A DNA stretch of 64,000 nt from Streptomyces sp. ALI-76-A (GCF_030287445.1 NZ_JASVWB010000004.1:1364001-1428000), one strand, 5' to 3'; shown: positions 33,330 to 42,974, numbered from the stretch's first letter. The notes: a model not told the origin generated them from the sequence alone. Numbers and translations: made by a program.

Positions 33330-34945
33330 CGTACCGAGTCGGCCACAACCTGGGCCAATCCTCCAAGGCCCGCTCCTACGTAAAGTTCGACGTAGCCAAG
33401 TACGCGGGTAAGCATGTCCTCAGCGCCAGTCTGCGGCTGCACTCCTACTGGTCCTCCACCTGCGGCACGGATGGTTCTGGCGTCGAGGTGCGCAGGATCA
33501 CGGAGAACTGGGATCCCAGCGCGGTGACGTGGGGCGACCAGCCGGCGACCGCGACGACTGGTGCCGTCATCTCCAAGGATGCCTACGGTTACAGCTCGGC
33601 CTGTCCGGCCAACTTCATGCGCTGGAACGTCACGGGAATCGCCCAGGCCTGGGCCGGCGGCGAGGCCAACTATGGCCCGCAGGTCCGCGCCGTGAACGAG
33701 CAGGATTCCAAGAGCTGGCGCCGGATCCGCTCCGCCAACTACGTCGATGGGGCCCAAGGCCCGACTGAGCCGGCCCCGTCGATCACCTACAACACCAAGC
33801 CGGAAGCGGCCTCGCCAGTGAGCCCGGTGGCCGACACGGTCACCGCCGACACGACGCCGACGCTCCAAGCCAAAGCCACGGATGCCGACGGCAACACGGT
33901 GCGCCTCAGCTTCGAGGTCTGGAATGCCGCAGGCACCACGAAAGTCGCATCCGGCACGTCGGCATATGTGGCCTCCGGAACGGTCGGCAGTTGGACGCCG
34001 TCCGCCCTGGCCACCGGCTCCTACAAGTGGCGGGCCACCTCGTACGACGGCGCGGACTGGCACGGCACCTGGTCCAGCTGGCGCACTCTGACCGTGGACC
34101 CGACCGTCCCGGCGGCACCCATCATCACGTCGACGACGTATCTGGCCGATGGCCTGTGGCATGGGACGCGGGCAACGCAGGACCGTTTACGCTCGCCGAC
34201 CCGACTGGCAAGGCGACCACTGCCGAGTACCGCCTCGACGAGGGCGCGACACAAACCGCCCCCCTCACCTCCGGCAAGACCGACGTCTCCCTGACGCCCG
34301 CGACACGTGGCACCCACACGCTGACTGCCGGGTCAGGAGTGCCGCTGGCGTCTGGTCCGACTGGGCTATGTACACATTCCGTGTGGGCAAGCTCGCCGGG
34401 ACGCTCACGGTCCCGTTCGTCAACGAGATCGCCGAGACCCACTTCGCCGGCCTCCTGCACCCCGACAACGGGCTCGAGGAGACTGAGGAAGTCTCCGACG
34501 AGATCCCGGACGAGGACGACACACCCGCTGGCTACGTCGAGCCGGAGGACCCGGAGAAGACGGAAACCGAGGACTCCCAGGCCAGACGGCGACGACCGAG
34601 TTGCCCGCGTCCTCCGACGGCACAGTGACCGGCAACAGCGCCGACGGCGCGGCCCAAACCCTGATCGACCTCCCGGCCGCCTCATCGTCGGTCGCGGAGC
34701 TGAGTGACACCGGTTTGGTGATCTACGCCAATACACAGAAGGACGCCGACACCATCGCCGTCCGCGACACCGAGAGCCGGGTCGAACTTTTCCACCTGCT
34801 GCGCAGCGCCGATGCGCCGCGCACCTTCACCTACAAGGTCAACCTGCAGCCGGGACAGGAGATATCGGCCGTCTCCGACAACACGCTGATGATCGCGGAC
34901 AGTCAGAGCGACCAGGCCATGGTGATCCGGGAGTTCGCGGTCTGA
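33330..34945 (+). pseudogene. DNRLRE-type secreted/surface protein, decayed
   Basis: From 33330 the frame reads NLGQSSKARSYVKFDVAKYA, ASLRLHSYWSSTCGTDGSGV, RITENWDPSAVTWGDQPATA and MRWNVTGIAQAWAGGEANYG. This is the DNRLRE/CBM96-type beta-sandwich found in actinobacterial wall and RHS-type proteins. Fibronectin-like repeats follow (DTTPTLQAKATDADGNTVRL, GSYKWRATSYDGADWHGTWS). Frame changes near 34155, 34355 and 34600 separate further segments (FTLADPTGKATTAEYRLDEG; VNEIAETHFAGLLHPDNGLE; VIREFAV at the end). No signal peptide or start remains. A relic of a long exported protein. Confidence 0.65.
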
Positions 34946-35201
34946 TCCGACGGGGGTGGCCGGTGGGATGACCGCGACGGACGAGGTCGGCTGCGGCGCC
35001 CGGCGCGCCGGGGCTCTCGTCGAGGAACAAGCGCGAGGGCCGCACCGGGCGCGCTCGGTTCCGCGTCGGCCGAGCTTCGGGGCCATGAGGTGGGGCGGGT
35101 CCCGCGTGAGGCAGCGGCCGCTGGGGCGTGATACGGGGGCTTCGGCTCGGCGTGACAAAATGGGGGCCGTTCGTCCGTCCTTTGATGCTGCGAGGTTCTC
35201 C

Positions 35202-35852
35202 GTGAGCAAGCACGTGGCCCGCGAGCCGCTGCGCCGTAATTCGCGGTCCAACCGGGCGCGCATCCTGGCCACGGCCCGTGAGGAGCTGGGGCGGAACCCC
35301 GATGTCACGCTGGAGGAGGTGGCGCGGGCCGCCGGGGTCGTCCGGCGCACCCTCTTCGGGCACTTCCCGGGGCGGGCGGCGCTACTGGAGGCGCTCGCCG
35401 AGGAAGCCGCCGAGACGTTGCGGAACGCGGTGGAGGCCGGGCCGGAGCCGGGGGAGTCGGCCGAGCGGGCGTTGGCGTGGTTCGTACTCCGGATGTGGCC
35501 CGTGGGCGACCGCTACCGCATGCTGCTGGCGCTCACCCGGCGGGACCTCGGCTCCGAGCGCGTCACCGAGGTGCTCGCGCCGGCCCGGGAGGCCGCCATC
35601 GGGATCCTGGAGCGCGGGCAGCGGGACGGCGTCTTCCACTCCCATCTGCCGCCGGCCGTGCAGAGCGCAGGCCTGATGGCGTTGATCGTAGCTCTGGTGG
35701 AGTCCGTCAACACCGGCGCGCTGGAGGACGACGGACACCGGATCGCCACGGCCACCCTCATCGCGGCCGGCGTGCCGGAGGATCGGGCGAGCGCGGTGGT
35801 CGAGGAGGTTGCGTCGGCGATGGCTACGGCTCTTCCGGCCCACGGCACCTGA
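35202..35852 (+). CDS. TetR-family transcriptional regulator A
   Basis: A 216-aa regulator from GTG 35202 (GAGG upstream). N-terminal HTH: RARILATAREELGRNPDVTL, EEVARAAGVVRRTLFGHFPG, RAALLEALAEEAAETLRNAV. C-terminal ligand domain: WFVLRMWPVGDRYRMLLALT, LAPAREAAIGILERGQRDGV, LIVALVESVNTGAL. It is a clear paralogue of the TetR at 36505 (same VARRTLF/VYxHF and WPVGDRYR blocks). Target unknown. Confidence 0.85.
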   Translation: MSKHVAREPLRRNSRSNRARILATAREELGRNPDVTLEEVARAAGVVRRTLFGHFPGRAALLEALAEEAAETLRNAVEAGPEPGESAERALAWFVLRMWPVGDRYRMLLALTRRDLGSERVTEVLAPAREAAIGILERGQRDGVFHSHLPPAVQSAGLMALIVALVESVNTGALEDDGHRIATATLIAAGVPEDRASAVVEEVASAMATALPAHGT

Positions 35853-35879
35853 TTTCTCTCCGGCCGACCCGTTCGACGA

Positions 35880-36300
35880 GGTGTCCCGGGCGTCGTCGCG
35901 GCGGAAGGTGACCGACTTGCCGGAGAAGTGGGCGGTGAGGCCCTGCTCCGTGGTGGTGACCGAGCGCAGTCGGAGGCCGTCGGGGGTGTTCCGCGGCGCG
36001 ATCGGCTCGCCGAAGACCTGGCCGGGCAACGTCTCACCGGCCTCGGGCAGGGCGACGCGGCCCGCGACCTTGAAGTCCTTGAAGGTGACGCGGTTGCCGG
36101 AGGCCGCCGAGACGGTCGTCGTCGCGGTAACCTCGAAGCCGAGGGTGGTCAGGACGCGGGCGCGGATCCGGTCGGAACCGTAGCCCCGGGTCAGTTCCAG
36201 GCCTGGGGCGTCGGACAGGTCCGCGTACGACAGGAAGACGGTCGCCTCCGCCGAGCGGGCCCGTGCCTCGCTGTCGCCGTCCGACTTCGTCAACCCGTCC
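35880..36300 (-). pseudogene. DUF2993/LmeA-like lipoprotein fragment
   Basis: The leftward frame reads LALRMDGLTKSDGDSEARAR, VFLSYADLSDAPGLELTRGY, VTATTTVSAASGNRVTFKDF, KVAGRVALPEAGETLPGQVF and LTAHFSGKSVTFRRD. This is the C-terminal half of DUF2993 (LmeA-type, mannan/phospholipid-binding) proteins. The N-terminal half is replaced by unrelated residues and the frame runs on into the TetR gene without a stop. A relic between the two TetR genes. Confidence 0.55.
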
Positions 36301-36504
36301 ATCCGCAGGGCGAGTTCGGCCACCGGCAGCGGGCGGTCCGAGCCGTCGGCGGGTTCGTGCGAGTACGAGTACGAAAACTCGCACTCCTGGTCACAGTCGT
36401 GCTCGGGGCGGGGGCGGTACATCGGCCCTCCCCAAAGGGCTTCGGAGGACAGGGAGTTGGGGGCGGACATTTGTGTGAGTGCGAATGGGGTGCGGGCACG
36501 GGTT

Positions 36505-37290
36505 TCAGACGGGACTCGGGGGCGACCCGGACTTCCGTACGTGATCGACCTTCGCGGCGGCGGTGTCCGGGGCGACTCCGGCGGCGATGAGGGCGGCGGC
36601 GGCGGCGCCGGTGCCGTCGTCGGAGCACAGGCCGCGGTCGACGCAGTCGAGCAGGGCCAGCAGTTGGGCCTCGATGGCTCGGCCGAGCGGGTCGGGCGGG
36701 ACGGTGGTCTGGAAGACGCCCTGTCGGCGGCCGTGGGCGAAGACCCTCGTGGCGATGTCGCGGGCGGGGGTCAGCAGTTCGTCGACGCGTGCGGGGGCGA
36801 GGTCCTGGCCGCGGGCCAGCCGGATGAGGGTGCGGTAGCGGTCGCCGACGGGCCACACCATGAGGACGAATCGCGCCAGGTCCGCGACGGCGTCGGGGGT
36901 CGGGGCCGGGGCACCCGCGACGGCGCGCCGGATCGCCTCCGCGGCCTCGGCGGCCAGGCCCTCGACGAGCGCGGCTCGGCCGGCGAAGTGGACGTACACG
37001 GTGCGCCGGGCCACACCGGCGGCGGCGGCGATGTCCTCCAGGCTGCTGTCGGGGTCGCGGGTCAGTTCCCGCTGAGCCGCGTCGAGGATCCGGGCACGGG
37101 TGGCCCGCGCGTCCCGACGCTGCGCCGAAGTTGAGGTCGAAGTCGGCGAGGGGGACGCAGTCGAAGTCGGAGCAGGAGGGGGCGGCGTCTCGTGGGGCCG
37201 GGCCGGAGACCGTCTCGGCCTCGTCGTGGGTGTTCGTGCTGGTCGGCTGCTCACGTCGGTACCTCGAAAGCGGGTGGGGGAGGGAGTCAT
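36505..37290 (-). CDS. TetR-family transcriptional regulator B
   Basis: A 261-aa protein; the first 55 residues are Thr/Pro/Arg-rich (MTPSPTRFRGTDVSSRPART) and a GTG at 37254 is an alternative start. HTH: RARILDAAQRELTRDPDSSL, EDIAAAAGVARRTVYVHFAG. Ligand domain: FVLMVWPVGDRYRTLIRLAR and LTPARDIATRVFAHGRRQGV. It is divergent from the MFS exporter, with two 20-bp repeats between them, so it probably represses both. The C-terminal DUF1956-like part is complete. Confidence 0.85.
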   Translation of the reverse strand: MTPSPTRFRGTDVSSRPARTPTTRPRRSPARPHETPPPPAPTSTASPSPTSTSTSAQRRDARATRARILDAAQRELTRDPDSSLEDIAAAAGVARRTVYVHFAGRAALVEGLAAEAAEAIRRAVAGAPAPTPDAVADLARFVLMVWPVGDRYRTLIRLARGQDLAPARVDELLTPARDIATRVFAHGRRQGVFQTTVPPDPLGRAIEAQLLALLDCVDRGLCSDDGTGAAAAALIAAGVAPDTAAAKVDHVRKSGSPPSPV

Positions 37291-37300
37291 CGCGATAGTT

Positions 37301-37347
37301 GCACAGCGAGGGGCAATAAACTAGTCTGCACATCGATGGGCAATTAA
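37301..37347. promoter_or_regulatory. tandem operator repeats between TetR B and MFS
   Basis: Two direct 20-bp repeats, GCACAGCGAGGGGCAATAAA (37301-37320) and GCACATCGATGGGCAATTAA (37328-37347), 17 of 20 identical, 27-bp period. Both are AT-richer than the surroundings and lie in the divergent promoter. They fit TetR operators. Confidence 0.6.
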
Positions 37348-37389
37348 GTGCTCCCGCCCGTCCGCCCCGCCCCCTCTCAGGAGCTACTG

Positions 37390-39021
37390 ATGCCCTTCCT
37401 TGCGAACACCCCCGTGGAGAAGATGCCCGGGCCGTACGCGCGGCGCTGGTGGGCGCTGCTCGTGCTGTGCCTGAGCCTGCTGATCACGGTGATGGCGAAC
37501 ACGTCGCTGATCGTCGCCGCCCCCGACATGACCACCGACCTGGGCCTGAGCAGCAGTGATCTGCAGTGGGTCGTCGACAGCTACACCGTTCCGTACGCGG
37601 CGCTGATGCTGGTGCTGGGCGCGATCGGCGACAAGTACAGCCGGCGCGGCGCGCTGGTGCTGGGTCTGCTGATCTTCGCCGGCGGTTCGGTGATGGGGAG
37701 CATGGTCGACGAGACCTCGCTGGTCATCGCGGCCCGCGCGATCATGGGTGTCGGTGCCGCGGTCGTGATGCCGGCCACGCTGTCCCTGCTGGTCGCGACC
37801 TTCCCCCGGAGCGAGCGGGCCAAGGCCATCACCGCCTGGGCCGCGACCTCCGGGGTGGCGGTAGCCGTCGGCCCGCTGGTCTCCGGCTGGTTGCTCGAGG
37901 ACCACGCCTGGGGCTCGACCTTCCTGATCAACGTGCCGATCGCCGTCCTCGCCGTGTTCGGCGCGCTCGCCCTGGTACCGCCGTCCAAGGCGGAGGGAAT
38001 GGGCCGGATCGACTACGTCGGTGGTCTGCTGTCGATCGTCACCGTCGGCTCCCTGATCTACGCCGCCATCGAGGGCCCGCACTCCGGCTGGGGCGTCGGC
38101 CCCGTCACCGCCGCCGTGGTCGCCGGTGTCGGTCTGGTCGCCTTCGTCGCCTGGGAGCTGCGGCACCCGCACCCGATGCTGGACGTCCGAAAGTTCGCGC
38201 TGCGGCCCTTCAGCGGCTCGATGCTCGCGGTGATGTTCTTCTTCTTCGGTATGTTCGCCGTGATCTACTACTCGACGCAGTTCCTGCAGTTCGTCCTCGG
38301 CTACGGCGCCCTGGACACGGGTGTACGGCTGCTGCCGCTGGGCGGTGCGGTGTTCCTCGGGTCCGCGATGACCGGGGTGCTCGCCCCGAAGCTGGGGGTG
38401 AAGGCGATGGTCGTGACCGGCATGGCCGTCGGCACGGCGGGCATGTTCCTGCTCACCCAGATCGACAAGGGGTCGACGTACGGAGACTTCCTGGCGCCGC
38501 TGATGATGCTGGGCCTCGCGCTCGGACTGGCCATCTCCCCGGCGACCGACACGATCATGGGCTCCTTCCCCGAGTCCGAGCTGGGCGTCGGCGGCGGTGT
38601 CAACGACACCGCGCTGGAGCTGGGCGGGGCGCTGGGCATCGCGGTGCTGGGCTCGCTGCTGGGCACGGCCTACCGGGACGAGCTGACCGACCTGGTGGGC
38701 AACCGGCTCCCGGCGGAGGCGATGGAGACCGCCAAGGACTCGGTCGGCGCCGGCCTGGCCGTCGCGGAGCGGGTCGCGCAGGATCCCTCCGCCGGGCCCC
38801 AGCAGGCCCAGGCCGCCGTGGACGCCGTCCACCAGGCCTTCGCCCACGGCGTCGCCCAGACCAGCCTCATCGGCGGCATCATCATGGCCGCCGGAACACT
38901 GATCGTCCTCGCCATCCTGCCGGGCCGGCGCGGCTTCGCGAAGCAGAGCGCCGAGCCGGGGGCCGGGACGACGGCGAGCGAGGCGGCGACTGCGCCGGAG
39001 CACACCGGGGCCACCCGCTAG
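37390..39021 (+). CDS. EmrB/QacA-type (DHA2) MFS drug exporter
   Basis: A 543-aa transporter from ATG 37390 with AGGAG upstream. About 14 TM helices. Motif A GDKYSRRGALVLGL after TM2, motif C GVAVAVGPLVSGWLLE in TM5, and the DHA2-type LGLGxAI region GLALGLAISPATDTIMGSFP. The cytoplasmic linker GMGRIDYVGGLLSIVTVGSL is typical. It exports toxic or antibiotic molecules with protons. The stop TAG is part of the CTAG in which an IS5-family element inserted, so the coding region was preserved. Confidence 0.9.
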   Translation: MPFLANTPVEKMPGPYARRWWALLVLCLSLLITVMANTSLIVAAPDMTTDLGLSSSDLQWVVDSYTVPYAALMLVLGAIGDKYSRRGALVLGLLIFAGGSVMGSMVDETSLVIAARAIMGVGAAVVMPATLSLLVATFPRSERAKAITAWAATSGVAVAVGPLVSGWLLEDHAWGSTFLINVPIAVLAVFGALALVPPSKAEGMGRIDYVGGLLSIVTVGSLIYAAIEGPHSGWGVGPVTAAVVAGVGLVAFVAWELRHPHPMLDVRKFALRPFSGSMLAVMFFFFGMFAVIYYSTQFLQFVLGYGALDTGVRLLPLGGAVFLGSAMTGVLAPKLGVKAMVVTGMAVGTAGMFLLTQIDKGSTYGDFLAPLMMLGLALGLAISPATDTIMGSFPESELGVGGGVNDTALELGGALGIAVLGSLLGTAYRDELTDLVGNRLPAEAMETAKDSVGAGLAVAERVAQDPSAGPQQAQAAVDAVHQAFAHGVAQTSLIGGIIMAAGTLIVLAILPGRRGFAKQSAEPGAGTTASEAATAPEHTGATR

Positions 39022-40117
39022 GGCCTGTGTGATGTCGTGATCATCTTGCCGATCCGGATCCGTCTGGATGACGGATCCGGTAGGAAGATGGTCGTGACGC
39101 GCAGGCAACTCACCGACGAACAGTGGCAGTTGATTGAGCCGTTCCTGCCGATAGGCGAGTACGGCCCGTACCCCGAGCGGTTGCGGGATCAGTTCGAGGG
39201 CGTGATCTGGCGGTTCAGGACAGGCGCGCAGTGGCGGGAGATGCCCGGCGAGTTCGGACCCTGGCCGACCGTCTACGGACGCTTCCGGGTCTGGCGGAAC
39301 GCCGGTGTCTTCACCGCCCTGCTGGAGGGCCTGATCGCCGAGGCCGCCTGCCAGGGCAAGACAGACTTATCCCTGGTCAGCGTGGACTCCACGACCGTCC
39401 GTGCTCACCATGACGCCGCCGGGGTCATCGTCGGCAAGGACGTTATGGAGGCTCTCGAGGAAGCCGCCGCCGAGCAGGAACAGGCCCGGCAAAAAGGGGC
39501 GGCGAGGCGGAACAGAACGGGTGGGACGGCGGAAATGAGCCTGAGCGGGCCGAACGTCGACGCGTCCGCCGTCGACGCAGACTCCGCCTGAAGGAAGCAC
39601 TGCTTGGCAGGTCCCGCGGCGGACTGACCAGCAAGATTCACCTCGCTGCCGACCGCAAGCGCCGACCTCTGTCGTTCGTTCTGACCGCCGGGCAGGCCGC
39701 GGACAGTCCCCAGTTCATCCCCGTGCTGAAAAAGATCCGCGTCCGTCTGCCGGTAGGCCGGCCCCGCACTCGGCCGGGCGCGGTCGCCGCGGACAAAGCG
39801 TACTCGTCCCGCGCCAACCGCTCCCATCTGCGGAAGCGCCGCATCAAGGCGGTCATCCCGGAGAAGAAGGACCAGGTGGCCAACCGCAAAAAGAAGGGCA
39901 GTCGGGGCGGCCGTCCCGTCACGTTCGACGCCGCTCTTTACCGCGACCGCAACACCGTCGAGCGGCTGATCAATCGGCTGAAGGACTGGCGCGGCATCGC
40001 TACACGCGTCGATAAGACGCCCGAGAGCTACCTCGCCGGCCTCGAACTCCGCGCCTCGATGATCTGGCTCGGAGATCTCCTGCAAGCAGCCGATTGATCA
40101 CGACATCACACAGGCCC
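39021..40117 (+). mobile_element. complete IS5-family insertion sequence
   Basis: Perfect 23-bp inverted repeats: GGGCCTGTGTGATGTCGTG... at 39021-39043 and its complement at 40095-40117. Flanks are CTA on the left and TAG on the right (TA duplication within CTAG). Length 1097 bp. It carries a two-frame transposase and looks recently inserted because both ends are identical. Confidence 0.9.
39088..40097 (+). CDS. IS5-family transposase made by -1 frameshift
   Basis: First frame from ATG 39088: LTDEQWQLIEPFLPIGEYGP, TGAQWREMPGEFGPWPTVYG (the Trp missing in the 2987 copy is present here), SVDSTTVRAHHDAAG with the first Asp; it stops at 39591 if read straight. At a run AAAAAGGGG near 39490 a -1 shift enters the second frame: [57 protein letters not shown] and NTVERLINRLKDWRGIATRV, with the second Asp and the Glu. 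Frameshifting at A-runs is usual for this group. Probably active. Confidence 0.8.
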
Positions 40118-40119
40118 TA

Positions 40120-40434
40120 GATCGCCGACGGGGCGTCCACTGGATCGCCGGGGACGCATCCGCCGGATCGCCGGGCACCGCCTCCGCCGGATCGCCCCCC
40201 GCGGACGAGGCGACCCAAGCCCTGGAAGCCCGGGCGTTCGGTGCCATCGCCGTCCCGTCGCTCTACCTCCACGGGGCCGACGACAACTGCATCTCCGTGG
40301 AGGTGAGCGACGGCATGGACGACCTGTTCACCAACAGCTTCGAACGCATCGTCATACCCGGCGCAGGGCACCTCCTGCACCTCGAACAGCCCAAGACGGT
40401 CGCCGACCACATCCTGGGCTTCCTGAACAGCTGA
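40120..40434 (+). pseudogene. alpha/beta-hydrolase C-terminal fragment
   Basis: Open from the IS junction: AFGAIAVPSLYLHGADDNCI (acid-bearing strand) and FERIVIPGAGHLLHLEQPKT (catalytic His), ending ILGFLNS at 40434. The first part holds a 24-bp tandem repeat (GGATCGCCGGG...). The N-terminal half is missing; a hydrolase N-terminal fragment of similar subfamily is at 42975-43410 on the other strand. Confidence 0.6.
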
Positions 40435-40474
40435 CCCCCGCCAATCACCCAGAACTCGAAGGGTTGACCGAACC

Positions 40475-41517
40475 ATGACTGACAAGGAAAGGCAGGAGGC
40501 CATGGCTGTGACGACTCCTGCGGAGGCGAGCGACGATCTGGCCGAGGGGACCGTCGACGCGGTGGTGATCGGCGGGGGCGCCGCGGGGCTGAACGGTGCA
40601 CTGATCCTTGCCCGTTCCCGCCGCTCGGTCGTCGTGATCGACAGCGGCTCCCCGCGCAACGCGCCCGCGAAGGCCGTGCACGGCCTCATCGCTCTGGACG
40701 GCACCCCGCCGTCGGAGATCCTTCGACGGGGCCGGGAGGAGGTGCGCCAGTACGGCGGACGCGTCGTGTCCGGCGAGGTGGTCTCGGCCGAGTCTGCCGC
40801 CCCGTCGGCGGACGGGGACCTGCGGTTCACCCTCACCCTGGCCGACGGCCGCCCCATCACCGCCCGCCGCATCCTGGTCGCCACCGGCCTCAGGGATGTG
40901 CTGCCACAGGTGCCCGGCTGGCCGAGCACTGGGGGGACAGTGTGGTGCACTGCCCGTACTGCCACGGCTGGGAGGTGCGCGACGAGCCCATCGGCATCCT
41001 CGCCACCGGCCCGGCCTCCATCGGCCACGCGTTCTTGTTCCGCCAGCTGACCGAGGACCTGACCTACTTCCCCCACGGCACCGACCTGGACGAGGACAGC
41101 CGCGCCCGCTTCGCCGCCCGCGGCATCCGCGTCATCGACACCCCGGTCACCGAGGTCGTCAACGACGCCGACGGTGCGCTCGCCGGGGTGCGCCTGACCG
41201 ACGGCCAGGTCGTGGCCCGCCGCGTCCTCGCGGTCGGACCGCGGATGCAGGCCCGCACCCAGGGCCTGGAAGGTCTGGGCCTGCCGGTGCGGGACCTGCC
41301 GGTGGGCCGCGGTTTCGCCTCCGGCACGGCCGGCACCACCGACGTGCCGGGTGTGTGGGTGGCCGGCAACGCCACCGATCTGGTCGCCCAGGTCGGGGCC
41401 TCCGCAGCGGCCGGCGCACTGGCCGGTGCCGACATCAACAGGATGCTGGCCACCGCGGACACCGACGCGGCCCTCCAGGAGATCGCCGAGAAAAGCCCAC
41501 AAGCGGCCACACGATGA
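40475..41517 (+). pseudogene. thioredoxin-reductase-like FAD oxidoreductase, frameshift
   Basis: From ATG 40475: VDAVVIGGGAAGLNGALILA (FAD), RRSVVVIDSGSPRNAPAKAV, HGLIALDGTPPSEILRRGRE, ARRILVATGLRDVLPQVPG. A one-base loss near 40920 (GGCTGG for GGCCTGG) ends the frame early; the next frame continues VVHCPYCHGWEVRDEPIGIL with the redox Cys pair, RVLAVGPRMQARTQGLEGLG and GVWVAGNATDLVAQVGASAA. Full length would be about 346 aa, like bacterial TrxR-type disulfide reductases (GliT-like). Functional only if the shift is a sequencing error. Confidence 0.8.
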
Positions 41518-41754
41518 TCTCGAAGCCCTGAGATCTCAGCCCGTCACCCGCCCGCCTCACCTTCATCGGTGAGGAAACCAATCAGTTTCCATACGGCTTT
41601 CAGTCATGCCCAGCAAGCAAGCAGCAGGAGCTCGCGCCGAGGTCAACGCCACACTCCTCGACTTCCTCGCCCGCCTCGACGACTCCACATCCTCGGCTTC
41701 CTGAACGGCCGACCCACCCCGAACGAGAAACCATCACGCGCTGAGAGGCAAGCC

Positions 41755-41919
41755 ATGGTGTTCATCGTCTTCGCGCTCCTGCTCCTGGGGCCCTTCCTGG
41801 GCTCCGTCGCCCACATCCCCATACCCGTCAGCTTGATCGCCGGGGCCCTGCTCGCCATCTGGCTGACCATCTTCACGGAGCGCGAACGCCGATCCGGACG
41901 CAGCGAAGGAGACGCCTGA
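41755..41919 (+). CDS. small two-TM membrane protein
   Basis: A 54-aa protein from ATG 41755: VFIVFALLLLGPFLGSVAHI, then PIPVSLIAGALLAIWLTIFT, then a charged tail ERERRSGRSEGDA. Two hydrophobic helices with a short loop. It ends one base before the DUF4190-type gene and is probably co-transcribed with it. Upstream (41520-41754) lie short repeats of a hydrolase 3' end (CTCGGCTTCCTGAAC) and no other gene. Confidence 0.6.
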   Translation: MVFIVFALLLLGPFLGSVAHIPIPVSLIAGALLAIWLTIFTERERRSGRSEGDA

Positions 41920-41920
41920 C

Positions 41921-42211
41921 ATGCAGCTGACCGCACCGGAAAAGACAACTCCGCTCACTGCAACCAAAAGGACGGGCCGTCGCCGGGACGCCGACAGCAT
42001 GGCTGTAGCCTCCTTCATCCTCGGCCTACCGGGCCTTTTGGTGGGGAACATCTTCCTCGGCCCCACCGCCATCGTGCTGGCCACCATCGCCCTGTGGAAC
42101 GGGACGAAGCGACAAGGGCGGGCCTGGTTCGGTATGGCACTGGGCATCACCGACCTAGCCGTCCTGGCGATCCTGGTCACCGCCGACGGCACCGTCTCCT
42201 GGAGCATTTGA
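41921..42211 (+). CDS. DUF4190-domain membrane protein
   Basis: A 96-aa protein: basic N-terminus (TKRTGRRRDADSMAVASFIL), two TM helices GLPGLLVGNIFLGPTAIVLA and WFGMALGITDLAVLAILVTA, with KRQGRAWFGMALGIT between. The S-x-A-S-x-x-L-G-L...G-R-G/A-x-A-x-A-G-x-x-L-G pattern is DUF4190, a small actinobacterial membrane domain of unknown role. Confidence 0.75.
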   Translation: MQLTAPEKTTPLTATKRTGRRRDADSMAVASFILGLPGLLVGNIFLGPTAIVLATIALWNGTKRQGRAWFGMALGITDLAVLAILVTADGTVSWSI

Positions 42212-42234
42212 AGAGCGTCGGGCAGTTCGCGTCT

Positions 42235-42394
42235 AACAAATGACCAGCGTCTGCGAGTTGCAGGCCTTGTGCCGCTCGTGGTCGGCGTGTGCAGGGATGT
42301 CGGCGTACAAGTGAATGTGCGCCACTTCGTACGGAGGCCATGGGGCGGCACCCGCCTTTCACCGGCGAGGTGGATCTTGCACGTCAAACCGCCC
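42235..42394 (-). pseudogene. possible IS5-type transposase scrap
   Basis: Leftward frame reads MTCKIHLAGERRVPP, resembling the GGLTxKIHLAxD block at the start of the second IS5/IS427 frame. The following residues do not match in one frame. Short and degraded. Confidence 0.35.
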
Positions 42395-42970
42395 CGGGAC
42401 CTACCTCGTCACCGCGCCACTGCTCGGCAGGCCGGCCGACCGCCTCGGTCGCAGGCGAGTGCTCGTTGTCTCGCTCCTGCTGTTCACCCTCGCCAACTTC
42501 GCCACGGCCCTGGCGCCGAACTACCCGCTGCTTGTGGTGGCCAGAGTCGTCGCCGGAGTGGCCGCGGCCGGCACGGGACCGACGATCTACGCACTCTCCA
42601 GCGCCACAGCTCCCGCAAACCGACGGGCCACCCACCTCGCGCTCCTGGGATCCGGACTGCTCTCCGCGCTATGGGCCGGCGCCCCGCTGGGCGACGTCCT
42701 CGGCCACCACCTGGGGTGGCAGTACGCGTTCGCCGTCCTCGCCCTCGCCACAGCCCTGCTCGCCTTGGCCAACGGCGGGTGTGGCAGGAGGTTCCCGCCC
42801 CGCACGGCAGTACGGTGGCGGCCACCGACCAACGGCACGGGACCGGGAGACTACGGGGCGGTCCGGCACTCGTCGCCATCACAACGCTGTGGGCGCTGGG
42901 CGTGTACCTCCTGTACACCTTCCTCGGCGCGGTCGGGAGCAGCGCCTTCACCGGCTCCGGCCAGCTCAGC
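42395..42970 (+). pseudogene. MFS transporter fragment, frameshifted
   Basis: Reads YLVTAPLLGRPADRLGRRRV (motif A), VSLLLFTLANFATALAPNYP, VVAGVAAAGTGPTIYALSSA, GSGLLSALWAGAPLGDVLGH and WQYAFAVLALATALLALANG, covering TM2-TM6 of a DHA1-type MFS protein. Near 42850 the frame changes to LVAITTLWALGVYLLYTFLG. N- and C-termini are missing. The right end abuts a hydrolase fragment on the other strand. Confidence 0.65.
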
Positions 42971-42974
42971 ACGT

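Noticed and set aside
2378..40434. The hydrolase N-terminal part at 2378 and the C-terminal part at 40120 as one gene split by CTAG insertions
   Set aside because: Both end at CTAG/IS junctions, but joining them gives no sensible hydrolase sequence at the seam and the subfamilies differ (Ser versus epoxide-hydrolase-like).
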